64,000 nt of DNA from Lacrimispora sp. BS-2 (GCF_040207125.1 NZ_CP157940.1:248001-312000), one strand, 5' to 3'. Shown: positions 45,149 through 54,552, counted from the stretch's first letter. Notes: generated by a model from the sequence alone, not told the origin. Numbers and translations are program-made.

Positions 45149-46204
45149 ATGAAATTATCATTCAGATGGTATGGAGACGATGACAAGGTAACCTTACAAA
45201 ACATCCGCCAGATTCCAGGCATGCATTCCATTGTAACGGCTGTTTACGATGTTCCCGTAGGGGAAGTGTGGAGCAGAGAAAGCATTGCCCACTTAAAAGA
45301 AGAAACGGAAAAAGCAGGACTTGCTTTTGAAGTGATTGAGAGCATTCCGGTTCATGAGGATATTAAATTAGGAAAGTCAACCAGAGATATGTATATTGCT
45401 AATTATTGTGAGAACATCAGGCGTGTGGCAAAAGCAGGGATCAAGTGCATCTGCTATAACTTTATGCCGGTGTTTGACTGGACCAGGACCCAGCTGGATC
45501 ATGTGCTGGAGGATGGTTCTACCTCTCTGGTCTATTATCAGGATCAGGTTGATAAGGTCAATCCCCTGGAAAGTGAAAGCGACTTAAGTCTTCCCGGCTG
45601 GGATTCCAGTTACACAAGAGATGAGCTTAAGCAGGTGGTAAGCGAGTACAATTCCATGTCAGAGGATGACCTTTGGGATAATTTAAAATATTTTCTGGAG
45701 GCGATCATTCCTGTTGCAGCGGAATGTGACGTAAACATGGCGATCCATGAGGATGACCCATGCTGGAGCATCTTTGGGCTTCCAAGAATCATTACCTGTG
45801 AGGAGAACCTGGACCGTTTCTTAAAGCTTGTGGATGATAAGCACAATGGAATCACCCTCTGTACCGGTTCATTAGGCTGCTCCAATAAAAATGACGTGGT
45901 GAAGATGGCTGCCAAATATGCGGCTATGGGACGTATTCACTTTGTCCATGCAAGAAATGTGGCTATTCTGGAAGATAACCAGGGCTTTGAAGAGCGCGCC
46001 CATTTGTCAGCCTGCGGTTCCCTGGACATGTTTGCCATCTTAAAGGCTCTTCATGACAATGGATTTGACGGTTACATGCGTCCGGACCACGGCCGTATGA
46101 TCTGGGGTGAAACAGGCCGGGCCGGTTACGGGCTTTATGACCGTGCGCTTGGCGCAACCTATTTAAACGGTCTTTGGGAAGCGATTGAAAAAACCAGCAA
46201 ATAA
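45149..46204 (+). CDS. uxuA: Mannonate dehydratase
   Basis: 351 residues from ATG 45149 after AAGGAGG. The N-terminus [12 protein letters not shown] and blocks [29 protein letters not shown] and [12 protein letters not shown] match UxuA, a metal-dependent TIM-barrel enzyme that dehydrates D-mannonate to 2-keto-3-deoxygluconate in glucuronate breakdown. Metal-binding His and Cys candidates lie in HEDD, CTGSLGC, HVHAR-type and DHG segments. The partner oxidoreductase is encoded 43 bases downstream. Confidence 0.95.
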   Translation: MKLSFRWYGDDDKVTLQNIRQIPGMHSIVTAVYDVPVGEVWSRESIAHLKEETEKAGLAFEVIESIPVHEDIKLGKSTRDMYIANYCENIRRVAKAGIKCICYNFMPVFDWTRTQLDHVLEDGSTSLVYYQDQVDKVNPLESESDLSLPGWDSSYTRDELKQVVSEYNSMSEDDLWDNLKYFLEAIIPVAAECDVNMAIHEDDPCWSIFGLPRIITCEENLDRFLKLVDDKHNGITLCTGSLGCSNKNDVVKMAAKYAAMGRIHFVHARNVAILEDNQGFEERAHLSACGSLDMFAILKALHDNGFDGYMRPDHGRMIWGETGRAGYGLYDRALGATYLNGLWEAIEKTSK

Positions 46205-46247
46205 AAGGCACTCTGAATGGACAATAAATAGGAAAGAGGGAATTCAT

Positions 46248-47096
46248 ATGGCATTATCATTTGGAACGGATTTAAGCGGCAAGGTAGCAGTTGTAACAGG
46301 AGCAGGCGGAGTATTATGCGGCATGTTTGCAAAGACTCTTGCAGAAGCGGGCGCAAAGGTAGCGGTTCTGGATTTAAACGAAAGCGCTGCAGAGGAAATT
46401 GCGGCTTCCATTAATGAAGCAGGCTATAAGGCAAAGGCTTATAAGGCCAATGTTCTGGAACGGGCAAGCCTTGAGGAAGTTCATGCAAAGGTTTTGGCGG
46501 AGCTTGGTCCCTGCGACATCCTGGTAAACGGCGCAGGCGGTAATAACCCAAGGGCCAATACGGATAAGGAATATTTTGAGATGGGAGATATTGAGGCGGA
46601 TACAAAATCCTTCTTTGATCTGGACCAGACTGGTGTTGAATTCGTTTTCAACTTAAACTTTCTTGGAACCCTGCTTCCCTGCCAGATTTTTGCAAAGGAC
46701 ATGATTGGCAGAGAGGGCTGCAGTATTTTGAATATTTCATCCATGAATGCCTTTACTCCCCTTACAAAAATTCCGGCATACAGCGGTGCAAAAGCTGCTA
46801 TCAGCAACTTTACCCAGTGGCTTGCAGTCCATTTTTCCAAGGTGGGTATCCGGGTAAATGCAATAGCACCTGGCTTTTTCGTTACAGCGCAGAATGAGAA
46901 GCTTCTGTTTCATGAAGATGGCACTCCCACACCAAGGACCAACAAGATTCTGTCTGCAACTCCAATGGGACGTTTTGGAGAAGCAGAGGAATTAAACGGC
47001 GCCCTGTTATTCCTTTTGAACCATGGGGCAGCAGGCTTCATCACCGGCGTGGTACTGCCTATTGACGGCGGATTTTCTGCTTATTCCGGCGCATAA
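46248..47096 (+). CDS. uxuB: SDR-family D-mannonate oxidoreductase (fructuronate reductase)
   Basis: 282 residues from ATG 46248 after GAAAGAGGG. It is a short-chain dehydrogenase with the NAD loop VTGAGGVLCGMFA (about 15-27), NGAGG, the catalytic Ser in ISSMNA and the YSGAKAA Tyr-Lys pair. It follows uxuA, as in the Bacillus yjmE-yjmF pair, and should interconvert fructuronate and mannonate. Gluconate 5-dehydrogenase-like activity is an alternative. A terminator follows. Confidence 0.88.
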   Translation: MALSFGTDLSGKVAVVTGAGGVLCGMFAKTLAEAGAKVAVLDLNESAAEEIAASINEAGYKAKAYKANVLERASLEEVHAKVLAELGPCDILVNGAGGNNPRANTDKEYFEMGDIEADTKSFFDLDQTGVEFVFNLNFLGTLLPCQIFAKDMIGREGCSILNISSMNAFTPLTKIPAYSGAKAAISNFTQWLAVHFSKVGIRVNAIAPGFFVTAQNEKLLFHEDGTPTPRTNKILSATPMGRFGEAEELNGALLFLLNHGAAGFITGVVLPIDGGFSAYSGA

Positions 47097-47128
47097 TCAG
47101 AACATTAAAAAATATCAGCCATGTCTAA

Positions 47129-47167
47129 AAAACAAGGTATGGTTTCAGTCAAGCCATACCTTGTTTT
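47129..47167 (+). terminator. Terminator of uxuA-uxuB
   Basis: AAAACAAGGTATGG (47129-47142) is the exact reverse complement of 47154-47167, with T-rich right side. Confidence 0.88.
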
Positions 47168-47456
47168 ACTTTGCAGAGAAATTAAAAAGCCGGGGTTGGG
47201 GTGTCTGTACGCCAGCCCTGTTTGCCGTTTAGCGGAAAGCCCTAAACCAAGCGGGTTTCTATTACAAATGCAATAAGGCGTGATAAAATGTACTTATATA
47301 TAGCTGCTATTTTATATAGTAAAAGGAGCAAAGAATGAATATAAGGGGCTATTTTTTTGTCAATGGATTTTCACCAAAGGAAAAAATAAAAAATACTTAG
47401 TTGTAATTTCTTTTTAATGAAAATTCGACAAAATTCTTTTCCATTTTCTGGATGCG
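47168..47456. other. Intergenic region with structured segment and tiny ORF
   Basis: Between the uxu terminator and the chemoreceptor promoter. At about 47189-47260 a GC-rich stretch can fold (GGTTGG with CCAGCC; GTTTAG with CTAAAC; CCC...TTG with CAA...GGG). No known riboswitch core was recognised and it lies upstream of the downstream promoter, so it is not that gene's leader. A 21-codon frame at 47335-47400 is listed separately. Confidence 0.4.
47335..47400 (+). CDS. Possible 21-residue small protein
   Basis: ATG at 47335 follows AAAAGGAG at proper spacing and reads 21 codons (MNIRGYFFVNGFSPKEKIKNT) to a TAG. No clear promoter was seen upstream and the sequence is AT-rich, so chance is quite possible. 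Kept because the ribosome site is good. Confidence 0.2.
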   Translation: MNIRGYFFVNGFSPKEKIKNT

Positions 47457-47486
47457 TTGACAAATGGTTACAAAATATTGTATAAT
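47457..47486 (+). promoter_or_regulatory. Promoter of second chemoreceptor gene
   Basis: TTGACA (47457-47462), 18-base spacer, TATAAT (47481-47486), 61 bases ahead of the chosen ATG. Confidence 0.75.
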
Positions 47487-47547
47487 GAGAAAAACCATAA
47501 ACAAAGTGTTATGGTTTACATTTACCAAAGACGAGGAGCATAAGGCA

Positions 47548-49587
47548 ATGAAGACATCGGGGGATAAGAAACGAAACCTGAAAGCGTTACTAGCGACGAA
47601 GAGAGTGAAGCCGGAAAAAACAGGAAGTAAGAGTACATTCCTGAAATCACTGAAGATGAAAATGCTGGCATTCATTATCGCAATTATTTTGGGATTGGCT
47701 GTGACCAACATGGTAATCAGTATTACAGTCAGTTACAAAGGAATCACAGATGTTGTGAAAAATGATTTGGAATCAACGGGTAAGCTTGTGAACAGCCTGG
47801 TAGTACAGAACTTAAATCAGATGAAGCTAAGCGTTGAGGCCAGTTCACAGGGCGGTAGCTTAAAATCGATAAATTCCAGAGTTGTGACGGAATATCTTTC
47901 CAACCAGTGCAAGCTTTACGGTTACAAAGACCTTGAAGTGATCAGTATGGATGGCACTATAACCCGAAGTGCAAGCGGAGAGAATATCGGAGGGAAATAC
48001 GAAGTCACAGGATACCTTGAAAAGGCCATGAATGGTGAGACCAGCATTTCCACCACGGAATATAACAATAACAACGAATTGGTGATCCGTGTTGCGACTC
48101 CTTATGAGTATGGAGTTCTTTTAGGAACTTATGACGGCTCCGTTTTAAGTGCTCTGATCAGTGACTTAAGGATCGGAGAGACCGGCAATGCCTTTATTAT
48201 TGATAATACAGGAACTATGATCGCCAATATAACACCAGAGCTGGTTCATGACCGCCAGAATTTTATTGAGCTTGCAAAGTCAGATAAATCTTATGCTTCT
48301 GTAGGCCGTATGATCCAGACCATGCTGAGTGGAAAAACGGGAACCGGCAATTACGAATACAAGGGAGACAACCGTTTTTGCTTCTACAGCCCGGTAACAG
48401 GCAGCGACGGCTGGGCTTTGGGCGTGGCAGCATCGGTTAAGGAAACCACTGCTTCCATCTATATGGTAGTTTTTGCAATGGGCGTGTTTGCCGTTATATC
48501 AATTGTTGTCGGTTGCTTCCTGGCATTCTGGTTCGCAGGATCCATTGCAGGTCCGGTATCAGCTATTGCAGCGAGAATGAAGCTCTTTACGGAAGGAGAT
48601 TTATCCAGTGAAGTTCCGGTTGTAAAGCGCAAAGATGAGATCGGCCAGCTTGCCGATGAGATCACCAGTTCCGTACATAGCGTTAAATCCTATATCACTG
48701 AGATCGCAGCTGTATTAGGAAATATCGCATCCGGAGATTTCAGCCAGTCCGTTGGCATGGAATTCCAGGGAGATTTTAAGGTGATTAAAGACTCCATTGA
48801 CAGAGCGGAAGACTTGCTTTCAAAGACCATGGAAACCATTAGTATTTCTGCGGATGAAGTGGCAAAGGGCAGTACCCAGGTGTCCCAGGGGGCGCAGAAT
48901 TTAAGCCAGGGTTCTGTGGAACAGGCAGCCTCTGTGGAAGAGTTATCTTCCTCAGTTAATGAGATATCTAACAGCCTTATGAGCACGGCTAAGGCTGTGG
49001 AAGATGTGAATAAGCAGGCAGGACGGGTAGGAGAAGCCATGGAGAGCGGAAATGCCCAGATGCATGAAATGATGCAGTCCATGGATCAGATCAACAGAAA
49101 ATCCAAGGAAATTGAAAAGGTCAATAAGCTTATCGAAGATATTGCCTTCCAGACAAACATTCTTGCACTTAATGCCGCCGTAGAAGCAGCCAGGGCAGGC
49201 GAAGCGGGAAAAGGCTTTGCAGTTGTTGCGGATGAGGTCCGCAATCTTGCAGGCAAGAGTGCCAATGCGGCAAAGGATACCTCAAGCCTGGTCGCAGATA
49301 CCATTGCAGCTGTTAATACGGGAACCAACATTGCATCATCAACAGGGGAAACATTGAACGGAGTTCTTTCAGAAACCAAGAGCATGGTTTCCGCCATTCG
49401 CAGATCAGCAGAGGAACTGAAAGAGCAGAGTGATAAGGTTACCCAGGTAACCTATGGAATTGAGCAGATTTCTTCCGTAGTTCAGAATAACTCTGCTACT
49501 GCAGAGGAAAGCGCTGCCGCCAGCGAAGAATTATCCGGCCAGGCAGAAGGCTTACGGGAATTAATGAGTAAATTCCGGCTGCGTTAA
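47548..49587 (+). CDS. Methyl-accepting chemotaxis protein with Cache sensor
   Basis: 679 residues from ATG 47548. An in-frame ATG at 47464 lies between the -35 and -10 boxes of the gene's promoter and so cannot be the start; GAGGAG is upstream of 47548. A basic N-terminal tail leads to a first membrane segment near 38-62, an extracellular dCache-like domain, a second segment near 310-335, HAMP, and a signalling domain with the [12 protein letters not shown] and [13 protein letters not shown] motifs. Ligand unknown. Ends in a shared bidirectional terminator. Confidence 0.94.
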   Translation: MKTSGDKKRNLKALLATKRVKPEKTGSKSTFLKSLKMKMLAFIIAIILGLAVTNMVISITVSYKGITDVVKNDLESTGKLVNSLVVQNLNQMKLSVEASSQGGSLKSINSRVVTEYLSNQCKLYGYKDLEVISMDGTITRSASGENIGGKYEVTGYLEKAMNGETSISTTEYNNNNELVIRVATPYEYGVLLGTYDGSVLSALISDLRIGETGNAFIIDNTGTMIANITPELVHDRQNFIELAKSDKSYASVGRMIQTMLSGKTGTGNYEYKGDNRFCFYSPVTGSDGWALGVAASVKETTASIYMVVFAMGVFAVISIVVGCFLAFWFAGSIAGPVSAIAARMKLFTEGDLSSEVPVVKRKDEIGQLADEITSSVHSVKSYITEIAAVLGNIASGDFSQSVGMEFQGDFKVIKDSIDRAEDLLSKTMETISISADEVAKGSTQVSQGAQNLSQGSVEQAASVEELSSSVNEISNSLMSTAKAVEDVNKQAGRVGEAMESGNAQMHEMMQSMDQINRKSKEIEKVNKLIEDIAFQTNILALNAAVEAARAGEAGKGFAVVADEVRNLAGKSANAAKDTSSLVADTIAAVNTGTNIASSTGETLNGVLSETKSMVSAIRRSAEELKEQSDKVTQVTYGIEQISSVVQNNSATAEESAAASEELSGQAEGLRELMSKFRLR

Positions 49588-49609
49588 GGCTTTGGAGTTT
49601 TAAAATATT

Positions 49610-49648
49610 AAAAATAAGAAGACCCTCTTAAGGGGTCTTCTTATTTTT
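49610..49648. terminator. Bidirectional terminator between chemoreceptor and small minus-strand gene
   Basis: AAAAATAAGAAGACCC (49610-49625) is the exact reverse complement of 49633-49648; A run on the left and T run on the right let it work both ways. Confidence 0.88.
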
Positions 49649-49660
49649 GGATTCATTTTC

Positions 49661-49864
49661 TCAGTCCTTATCCACATTTTTTGCATGGGTAATGTAGGGA
49701 TAAAGATCTTCATATGCTTCCAGTTCAGCTTCAGACTGTGGAGCCGCGGGAATAAGTCCCGTGCAGTCTGTAGCGGAACAGGTCTGAATGTCGATATCAT
49801 AATTATTTTTAGAGGTTAAGGATTCAGACTTCTTTTTATTGGTCTCTTTTTTTCCTGATTTCAT
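49661..49864 (-). CDS. Small hypothetical protein, 67 residues
   Basis: Minus-strand frame from ATG 49864 with GGAAGGAG eight bases upstream; a 21-codon extension lacks a site. It has a Lys-rich N-terminus (KSGKKETNKKKSE), then IQTCSATDCTGLIPAAP with two Cys five apart, and an acidic helical C-terminus (SEAELEAYEDLYPYI). No signal peptide or membrane segment. Family not recognised. Terminator and ribosome site make it a likely real gene. Confidence 0.65.
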   Translation of the reverse strand: MKSGKKETNKKKSESLTSKNNYDIDIQTCSATDCTGLIPAAPQSEAELEAYEDLYPYITHAKNVDKD

Positions 49865-50048
49865 TTCATATTCTCCTTCCGGCAGTCTAATAAGAATTTC
49901 TTCTTTTAGTTTGAGGAAAACCAGCATAATTATTCGTTGCCTGTATGATCTCTTTTATTTTTGCGTTATAAGACACACTGAAAACCGTTTTATAGGTAAC
50001 AAGACAGCGTTGTTCATCAGCAAATGAGTGTAACGGGAGGGAATGAAT

Positions 50049-50570
50049 ATGAAGATTGCCTTTTTTATAAATGAAAAACAGATGCCGAGATCAGAAAAGG
50101 CCTGTCCCGGTAATTGGAACTGCCTGCCAAAGGTCGATTATTTTCCCATAAAAGATGGGATTTTCCCGACGGTGGAATGTTCCGTGTATGACGTGATTGT
50201 AATTTTTCCAAAAGGGAAAACAGGCTTATTTCAGGAAAAATATTCTGTATTCTTTAACGGTCAGTCCTACATACTGGATATCAGGGATATTCTTTATCTG
50301 GAATCCTATTACCGGAAAACCAGCGTGGTGGCAGGCAGCGGCAGGATCCGGATCAGGGCAAGGCTTGATGAAGAGGAAGAAAAACTTCCAAAAGACCGGT
50401 TTGTCAGAATCAGCAGGCATAACATCATCAACATGCAATATGTGAGGAATGTAAAAGGAGAGGCTGTTGAGATGCAGAACGGGGAGGTTCTGTATGTCAA
50501 TGGCGGGAGAAGAAAAAAGTTTGAAAAAATATACAGGGACTTTTTAAAAAATAATTGTATTCTATTGTAG
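50049..50570 (+). CDS. LytTR DNA-binding domain protein without receiver
   Basis: 173 residues from ATG 50049, chosen over ATG 50043 because GGGAGG needs the longer spacing. The C-terminal ~100 residues are a LytTR domain (ILDIRDILYLESYYRKTSVV, FVRISRHNIINMQYVRNV). The N-terminal ~65 residues are short and do not form a response-regulator receiver, so it is a stand-alone LytTR regulator. Target genes are unknown; such regulators often act on adjacent surface, bacteriocin or virulence genes. Followed by a clean terminator. Confidence 0.87.
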   Translation: MKIAFFINEKQMPRSEKACPGNWNCLPKVDYFPIKDGIFPTVECSVYDVIVIFPKGKTGLFQEKYSVFFNGQSYILDIRDILYLESYYRKTSVVAGSGRIRIRARLDEEEEKLPKDRFVRISRHNIINMQYVRNVKGEAVEMQNGEVLYVNGGRRKKFEKIYRDFLKNNCILL

Positions 50571-50732
50571 AAGCATTTTGAAAAAGTGTAATAATTCCAT
50601 TAAAAAGCGCAAACCGCCTTGCGCTGGGTAAAAGACCATGATAATGTTATTCCTATCGAAAGAGATAAGGATTTCATTTCAAAAGTCGGAAGATCACATC
50701 TAAATCCATTCTACATATTCTGTAAAATCAGG

Positions 50733-50773
50733 ACAGGCAGCGAGAATCGGCCGATTTCGCTGCCTGTTTTTTT
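50733..50773 (+). terminator. Terminator after LytTR gene
   Basis: ACAGGCAGCGA (50733-50743) pairs exactly with 50757-50767, followed by seven T. The loop itself contains a self-complementary AATCGGCCGATT. Confidence 0.9.
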
Positions 50774-50777
50774 ATCG

Positions 50778-51659
50778 TCAAAGAATCTCTATGGAAAGGC
50801 CATAGTTTTTTATATTCCCTGGACTTAAGGTCTGCACATGGTTCTTATGGATGAATTCATCATCTTCCGTAGCATAGATGGCAGAACCATTCCATGGCTC
50901 CACACAGATAAAGGGTGCTTTTGCAGGATAAGGGGTCCAGAAGGCTACGGTTTCAAAGCCTGGGAAGGAAACTTCCACACCCCGGCCGGTTTTTCTGTTT
51001 ACAATGGAAACTTTTCTGGACTCTAAATCGTCAAAATAAATAGCATCATCTTTAAATAATTCACGGTTCAGGGAAAGGGTATTGGTTCCTTTCAGCTGAT
51101 CGATCCTGTTTTCGGGGTTGAATTCCAGATGTTCGGAATCATATATCATACTGGATATGGTTTCCTTCTTTTCAAACACCAGATCATAATCTTCAAATAC
51201 AGCGCTATCATCCATTGGGCAGTTAAAGCCAGGATGAGCGCCCAGACAGTAGTATATGGTCCGGTCATCGGTGTTTGCAACCTGGTATTCCATTAATAAG
51301 GTTCCGTCTTTGAGGGTATAGGCGAGACTTAAACGGAAGGAATAGGGATAAATCTTTTTTGTTTCTTTAGAATCCCTGATTTCAAAGGTCACGGATGTGT
51401 TTGTCTGCTCAGCGGCGGTAAAATCCATTTCCCGGCAAAAGCCGTGCTTGGGGATTTCCCATGTCTGCCCTTCCAGGCGGGTCCGGCCATTTCTGCAGTT
51501 TCCTACAATGGGGAAAAGAAGAGGAGAGCATTTGCCCCAGAACCGGGGATCTCTCTGCCATATGTATTCCGTGCCGGCAGAATCTTTAAATGAGATGAGC
51601 TGGGCACCGATGGAATCGATGACAGCTGTTGCTTTGGAATCGTGAAGTGTAACCAGCAT
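50778..51659 (-). CDS. Aldose 1-epimerase family protein (GalM-like)
   Basis: 293 residues of the GalM / YeaD superfamily (LacX-like). Motifs: an N-terminal beta-sandwich start (SIGAQLISFKDSAGTEYIWQRDP), GNCRNGRT, PKHGFCREMDF with a conserved His, and YCLGAHPGFNCP with the second His; FICVEPWNG near the C-terminus holds the conserved Glu. It would interconvert alpha and beta anomers of a sugar; the sugar is unknown. It stands alone and is convergent with the LytTR gene. Confidence 0.9.
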   Translation of the reverse strand: MLVTLHDSKATAVIDSIGAQLISFKDSAGTEYIWQRDPRFWGKCSPLLFPIVGNCRNGRTRLEGQTWEIPKHGFCREMDFTAAEQTNTSVTFEIRDSKETKKIYPYSFRLSLAYTLKDGTLLMEYQVANTDDRTIYYCLGAHPGFNCPMDDSAVFEDYDLVFEKKETISSMIYDSEHLEFNPENRIDQLKGTNTLSLNRELFKDDAIYFDDLESRKVSIVNRKTGRGVEVSFPGFETVAFWTPYPAKAPFICVEPWNGSAIYATEDDEFIHKNHVQTLSPGNIKNYGLSIEIL

Positions 51660-51718
51660 TTTAAAATTACCTCGTTTCTTTGTTCAGTTGTTTTACCTTT
51701 TGAATGGCCGTTCTCAGC

Positions 51719-51734
51719 CTTATCTTAAGATAAG
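51719..51734. promoter_or_regulatory. 16-bp perfect palindrome upstream of the epimerase gene
   Basis: CTTATCTTAAGATAAG reads the same on both strands and lies about 60 bases upstream of the minus-strand ATG, next to a TATACT -10-like box (51735-51740 on the opposite strand). A candidate operator. Confidence 0.35.
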
Positions 51735-52070
51735 TATACTAAATAAGAAAAGAAAATTCTATGGGTTTTGTAAAAATTAACAATTCCAGCTATTGCCGGC
51801 TTTTTCCTTAGTTTCATTAATTTGTAAGAACTGGTAAGGGATTTGTCAGAACATGTCCGAAAACTTTAGGGAAATATAAGGAATTATTCCTGTTTTTAGT
51901 GGAACTCTATGATACAATTTAATCAGAATTATGACATATCATATAATAAAAATCCCTTCCATGGATACCTGTATGCCAAACGGCCGTGGGAGGATAAGAG
52001 GAAATATCCTGGGGGTATCCCTATATACCCAAAAAGCGTGGGCAAAAAAAGGAAAGGAGGCAGTGTATCT
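51735..52070. other. Intergenic region upstream of transglycosylase gene
   Basis: Carries the divergent promoters of the epimerase and transglycosylase genes. GATACAAT near 51911-51918 is a likely -10. The open frame extends upstream of 52071 into this region but lacks a ribosome site and encodes no recognised domain. Nothing else seen. Confidence 0.4.
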
Positions 52071-52787
52071 ATGAAAATTGGAACGTTTATAAGAAGAACT
52101 TTATTTTTACTGATGACGGTATGTCTATTGGCCGGATTCAATGTGACATATAAGGGGTATGAGATGTACCGGAAAGCCCTTTTAGAAACCGGGCTCCAGG
52201 ACCGGGTGGAGGCTGTCCGGGATAAGGAAGGATATACGGAATATGAAAACCTGCCCCAGATTTATGTGAATGCAGTCATATCCGTTGAGGATCACCGTTT
52301 TTACCACCATAACGGAATCGATCTGATCGCCATTGCCCGGGCCGCAGCTAATGATATCAGAGCCGGACGGTTTGTGGAAGGCGGCAGCACCATAACCCAG
52401 CAGCTTGCTAAGAACTTATATTTTGACCAGGACAAAGAGATTGCCAGAAAAGCGGCTGAAGTGTTCATGGCCTTTGACATTGAGAAGAATTATACCAAGG
52501 ATGAAATATTTGAATTGTATGTAAACTGTATTTATTTTGGGGATGGATATTACAGCGTGGGCGATGCCAGCGAGGGCTATTTTAAAAAGGAGCCTGAGGA
52601 AATGACTGAGTATGAGAGCACTCTCTTAGCCGGTGTTCCTAACGCCCCTTCCAGATACGCTCCGTCCAAGAATCCTGTTCTGGCGGAGAAAAGGCAGATG
52701 AAGGTCCTCCAAAGAATGGAGAAGTGCGGATATTTTTCAGCGGAAGAGGCGGAGACCGTGGCGGAGCAGATGGTGGCCATTCGTTGA
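52071..52787 (+). CDS. Monofunctional peptidoglycan transglycosylase (GT51)
   Basis: 238 residues from ATG 52071, after AAAGGAGG ten bases upstream; an upstream 54-codon extension is rejected. One N-terminal membrane anchor (about 10-28, LFLLMTVCLLAGFNVTY) is followed by the GT51 domain with the catalytic EDHRFYHHNG (about 72-81), GGSTITQQLAKNL, and the KDEIFELYVNCIYFG block. No transpeptidase domain follows, so this is an MtgA-like enzyme that polymerises glycan strands from lipid II at the outer face of the membrane. Confidence 0.92.
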   Translation: MKIGTFIRRTLFLLMTVCLLAGFNVTYKGYEMYRKALLETGLQDRVEAVRDKEGYTEYENLPQIYVNAVISVEDHRFYHHNGIDLIAIARAAANDIRAGRFVEGGSTITQQLAKNLYFDQDKEIARKAAEVFMAFDIEKNYTKDEIFELYVNCIYFGDGYYSVGDASEGYFKKEPEEMTEYESTLLAGVPNAPSRYAPSKNPVLAEKRQMKVLQRMEKCGYFSAEEAETVAEQMVAIR

Positions 52788-52871
52788 TTTTTGCTTGATG
52801 AATGAAAGGATAGAGGGTATAATGGAGATGTTACATGTATCCTTTTTACTTACAAAAGAATGGAGGAATCG

Positions 52872-53540
52872 ATGTCCATCAGACAGTTCACAGGCAGACG
52901 TTTAAACCAATATGCAGATAATTACGTAGTATTTGATCTAGAAACAACAGGAATCAGCGCCGAAGAAGATTCCATTATTGAGATTTCCGCCATCAAGGTG
53001 AGGGGCCATGAGCCTGTCGCCGAGTTTAATACACTGGTTAATCCCGGGACCCATATTCCGGCTGGAGCTACGAATGTAAATGGAATTACAGATGACATGG
53101 TAAGGGAAGCCCCTGGACTAAAGGAGGTTCTGCCGGATTTCCTCACCTTTATTGAAGGGGAGATTCTGGTAGGGCATAACATTCAGTCCTTTGACCTGCT
53201 TTTCCTTTACAGGGCAGCAGAGGAGCTTCTGGGAAGAGAGGTGGCAAATGATTACGTTGACACTCTTTTTATGGCGAGAGCCTGTTTGCCCCAGCTAAGC
53301 CGTTACCGCTTAACGGATATTTCAGCGTATTTTCATATTGATACAGTGGGAGCTCACCGGGCACTTGCTGATTGTATCATGAATCAAAGGTGCTACGAGC
53401 ATATGGGAAAGCTGGATTATAAAGAGGAGGCTGAGATCTGCCCCCAATGCGGCGGAGTGCTTAAGCGCCGCAGCGGAAAATTCGGGGAATTTTATGGCTG
53501 TTCTAATTTTCCCCAGTGTCGTTTTACAAGGAATGTTTAA
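52872..53540 (+). CDS. DEDDh 3'-5' exonuclease with topoisomerase-type zinc finger
   Basis: 222 residues from ATG 52872 (GGAGGA upstream). The DnaQ/PolC-type exonuclease motifs are FDLETTG (about 21-27), HNIQSFD and HRALADC (H and D of DEDDh). After about residue 190 a Cys4 zinc finger CPQCGGVLKRRSGKFGEFYGC...CRF, like those of topoisomerase I C-termini, probably binds single-stranded DNA. The combination suggests a repair or RNA/DNA trimming nuclease rather than a polymerase subunit. Its exact role is unknown. Confidence 0.87.
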   Translation: MSIRQFTGRRLNQYADNYVVFDLETTGISAEEDSIIEISAIKVRGHEPVAEFNTLVNPGTHIPAGATNVNGITDDMVREAPGLKEVLPDFLTFIEGEILVGHNIQSFDLLFLYRAAEELLGREVANDYVDTLFMARACLPQLSRYRLTDISAYFHIDTVGAHRALADCIMNQRCYEHMGKLDYKEEAEICPQCGGVLKRRSGKFGEFYGCSNFPQCRFTRNV

Positions 53541-53647
53541 GAAACCGGCTATGAGTGTTATTTCTGCAGGCAATGAGCCGGGCTCAGGAATGCAGGAATA
53601 CTCAGGAAGCATAGACTGGTTACATAATGGAAGAAAGGGGAAAGGGT

Positions 53648-53851
53648 ATGGAAGATAAAAATTTATATAATAAGATTATGCTGATCGCATTTTGTCTGAT
53701 TGTGATTTTGCTTTGTGCCGGTATGTACAGCTGGTTCCATGGCGGGAGTACTGCGCCGGAGGTGGGAGTGCCCCAGGAAAAGGTCCAGGTCCTTCAATGG
53801 GAAGCCAGAGAGCCTGCTGTTTTTGAGGAAGATGGGATATGGAATTTTTGA
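53648..53851 (+). CDS. Small single-pass membrane protein
   Basis: 67 residues from ATG 53648, with a purine-rich GGGGAAAGG upstream. One hydrophobic segment (about 9-27, KIMLIAFCLIVILLCAGMYSW) follows a short charged N-terminus, and the rest is a short outside or inside tail. Function unknown. It overlaps the acetyltransferase start by 13 bases, so the two are coupled. Confidence 0.65.
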   Translation: MEDKNLYNKIMLIAFCLIVILLCAGMYSWFHGGSTAPEVGVPQEKVQVLQWEAREPAVFEEDGIWNF

Positions 53852-54372
53852 TTGAGAGGACAGTCCATGGGGATTATCAGCTGGTGGCTGACGTGATTCA
53901 AAGGGTTTGGCAGCAAATTCAGGAGAAGGACTGGTTTGTTGCAGATGATTCGGAATACATATTCCATACGCTTAAGGAGGGAAACGGGATCGGTTATAAG
54001 GCTTTTGAAAAGGATACCGGGGCTTTGGCAGGTGTATTTATTGCTGCGCTGCCGGGAAAGGGAGAAGAAAACCTTGGCCTGGACATCGGCCTTCCCGAAG
54101 AAGAGCTGGCAAAAGTCGCCCATATGGAGACGGTCGCCATTCTCCCCGGATACCGGGGAAACGGCCTTCAGTATTCCATGATGAAATCCGCAGAAGAAGA
54201 ACTTTGGAAACAGGGTTACCGGTATCTGATGTGCACGGTTCATCCGGAGAACAGATACAGCAAAGACAATATGATCAAACAGGGTTATAAGGTCGTCATG
54301 ACCAAAGAAAAGTACGGCGGATATTTAAGAGATATCTTATTAAAGAAACTTTCTTTAAATGCTGGGATTTGA
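53839..54372 (+). CDS. GNAT-family N-acetyltransferase
   Basis: 177 residues. The acetyl-CoA binding region is ETVAILPGYRGNGLQYSMMKSAEEE (motif A, with the Q/R-x-x-G-x-G/A pattern as GYRGNGL), about residues 95-119, followed by MCTVHPENRYSKDNMIKQGYKVV (motif B). Substrate unknown. Start ATG lies inside the preceding gene. A promoter for the nickel operon begins about 20 bases after the stop. Confidence 0.87.
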   Translation: MEFLIERTVHGDYQLVADVIQRVWQQIQEKDWFVADDSEYIFHTLKEGNGIGYKAFEKDTGALAGVFIAALPGKGEENLGLDIGLPEEELAKVAHMETVAILPGYRGNGLQYSMMKSAEEELWKQGYRYLMCTVHPENRYSKDNMIKQGYKVVMTKEKYGGYLRDILLKKLSLNAGI

Positions 54373-54392
54373 AAATATTTGCATAAAAGCCG

Positions 54393-54421
54393 TTGACGTA
54401 CAGGAAATTTTTTTGTATACT
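54393..54421 (+). promoter_or_regulatory. Promoter of the nickel-transport / lar operon
   Basis: TTGACG (54393-54398), 17-base spacer, TATACT (54416-54421). About 180 bases of leader separate it from the first ATG. Confidence 0.75.
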
Positions 54422-54424
54422 TTT

Positions 54425-54552
54425 TCTTAACGGCTGACAGAAGTCACCACTGATAGGAAGATTGAAAATCGAATCATAAATGATAACAGATACCAGGAAG
54501 GTATGGGTATTCCCAAGGAATACGTATGACTGTTTCTGGTATCTGTTTTTTT
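54425..54552 (+). promoter_or_regulatory. Leader RNA with intrinsic terminator (possible attenuator)
   Basis: Between promoter and first gene, ACAGATACCAG (54486-54496) pairs with CTGGTATCTGT (54536-54546), with a nested GTATTCC/GGAATAC hairpin, followed by seven T (54546-54552). Upstream of it, from 54425, lies about 60 bases able to fold (TGAC...GTCA). A terminator inside the leader of a metal-uptake operon is the usual sign of a riboswitch or attenuator. The conserved core of the known NiCo riboswitch was not recognised by eye. Confidence 0.7.

Noticed and set aside
47189-47260. Possible c-di-GMP riboswitch before a chemoreceptor
   Set aside because: Only a CTAAACC-like stretch resembles the class I core; the 5' half is missing and the segment is upstream of the promoter.
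47464-47547. Upstream in-frame ATG for the second chemoreceptor
   Set aside because: It lies between the -35 and -10 boxes of the gene's promoter, so the codon would not be transcribed.
50043-50570. LytTR gene as a full response regulator
   Set aside because: The N-terminal region is only about 65 residues and has no receiver motifs.
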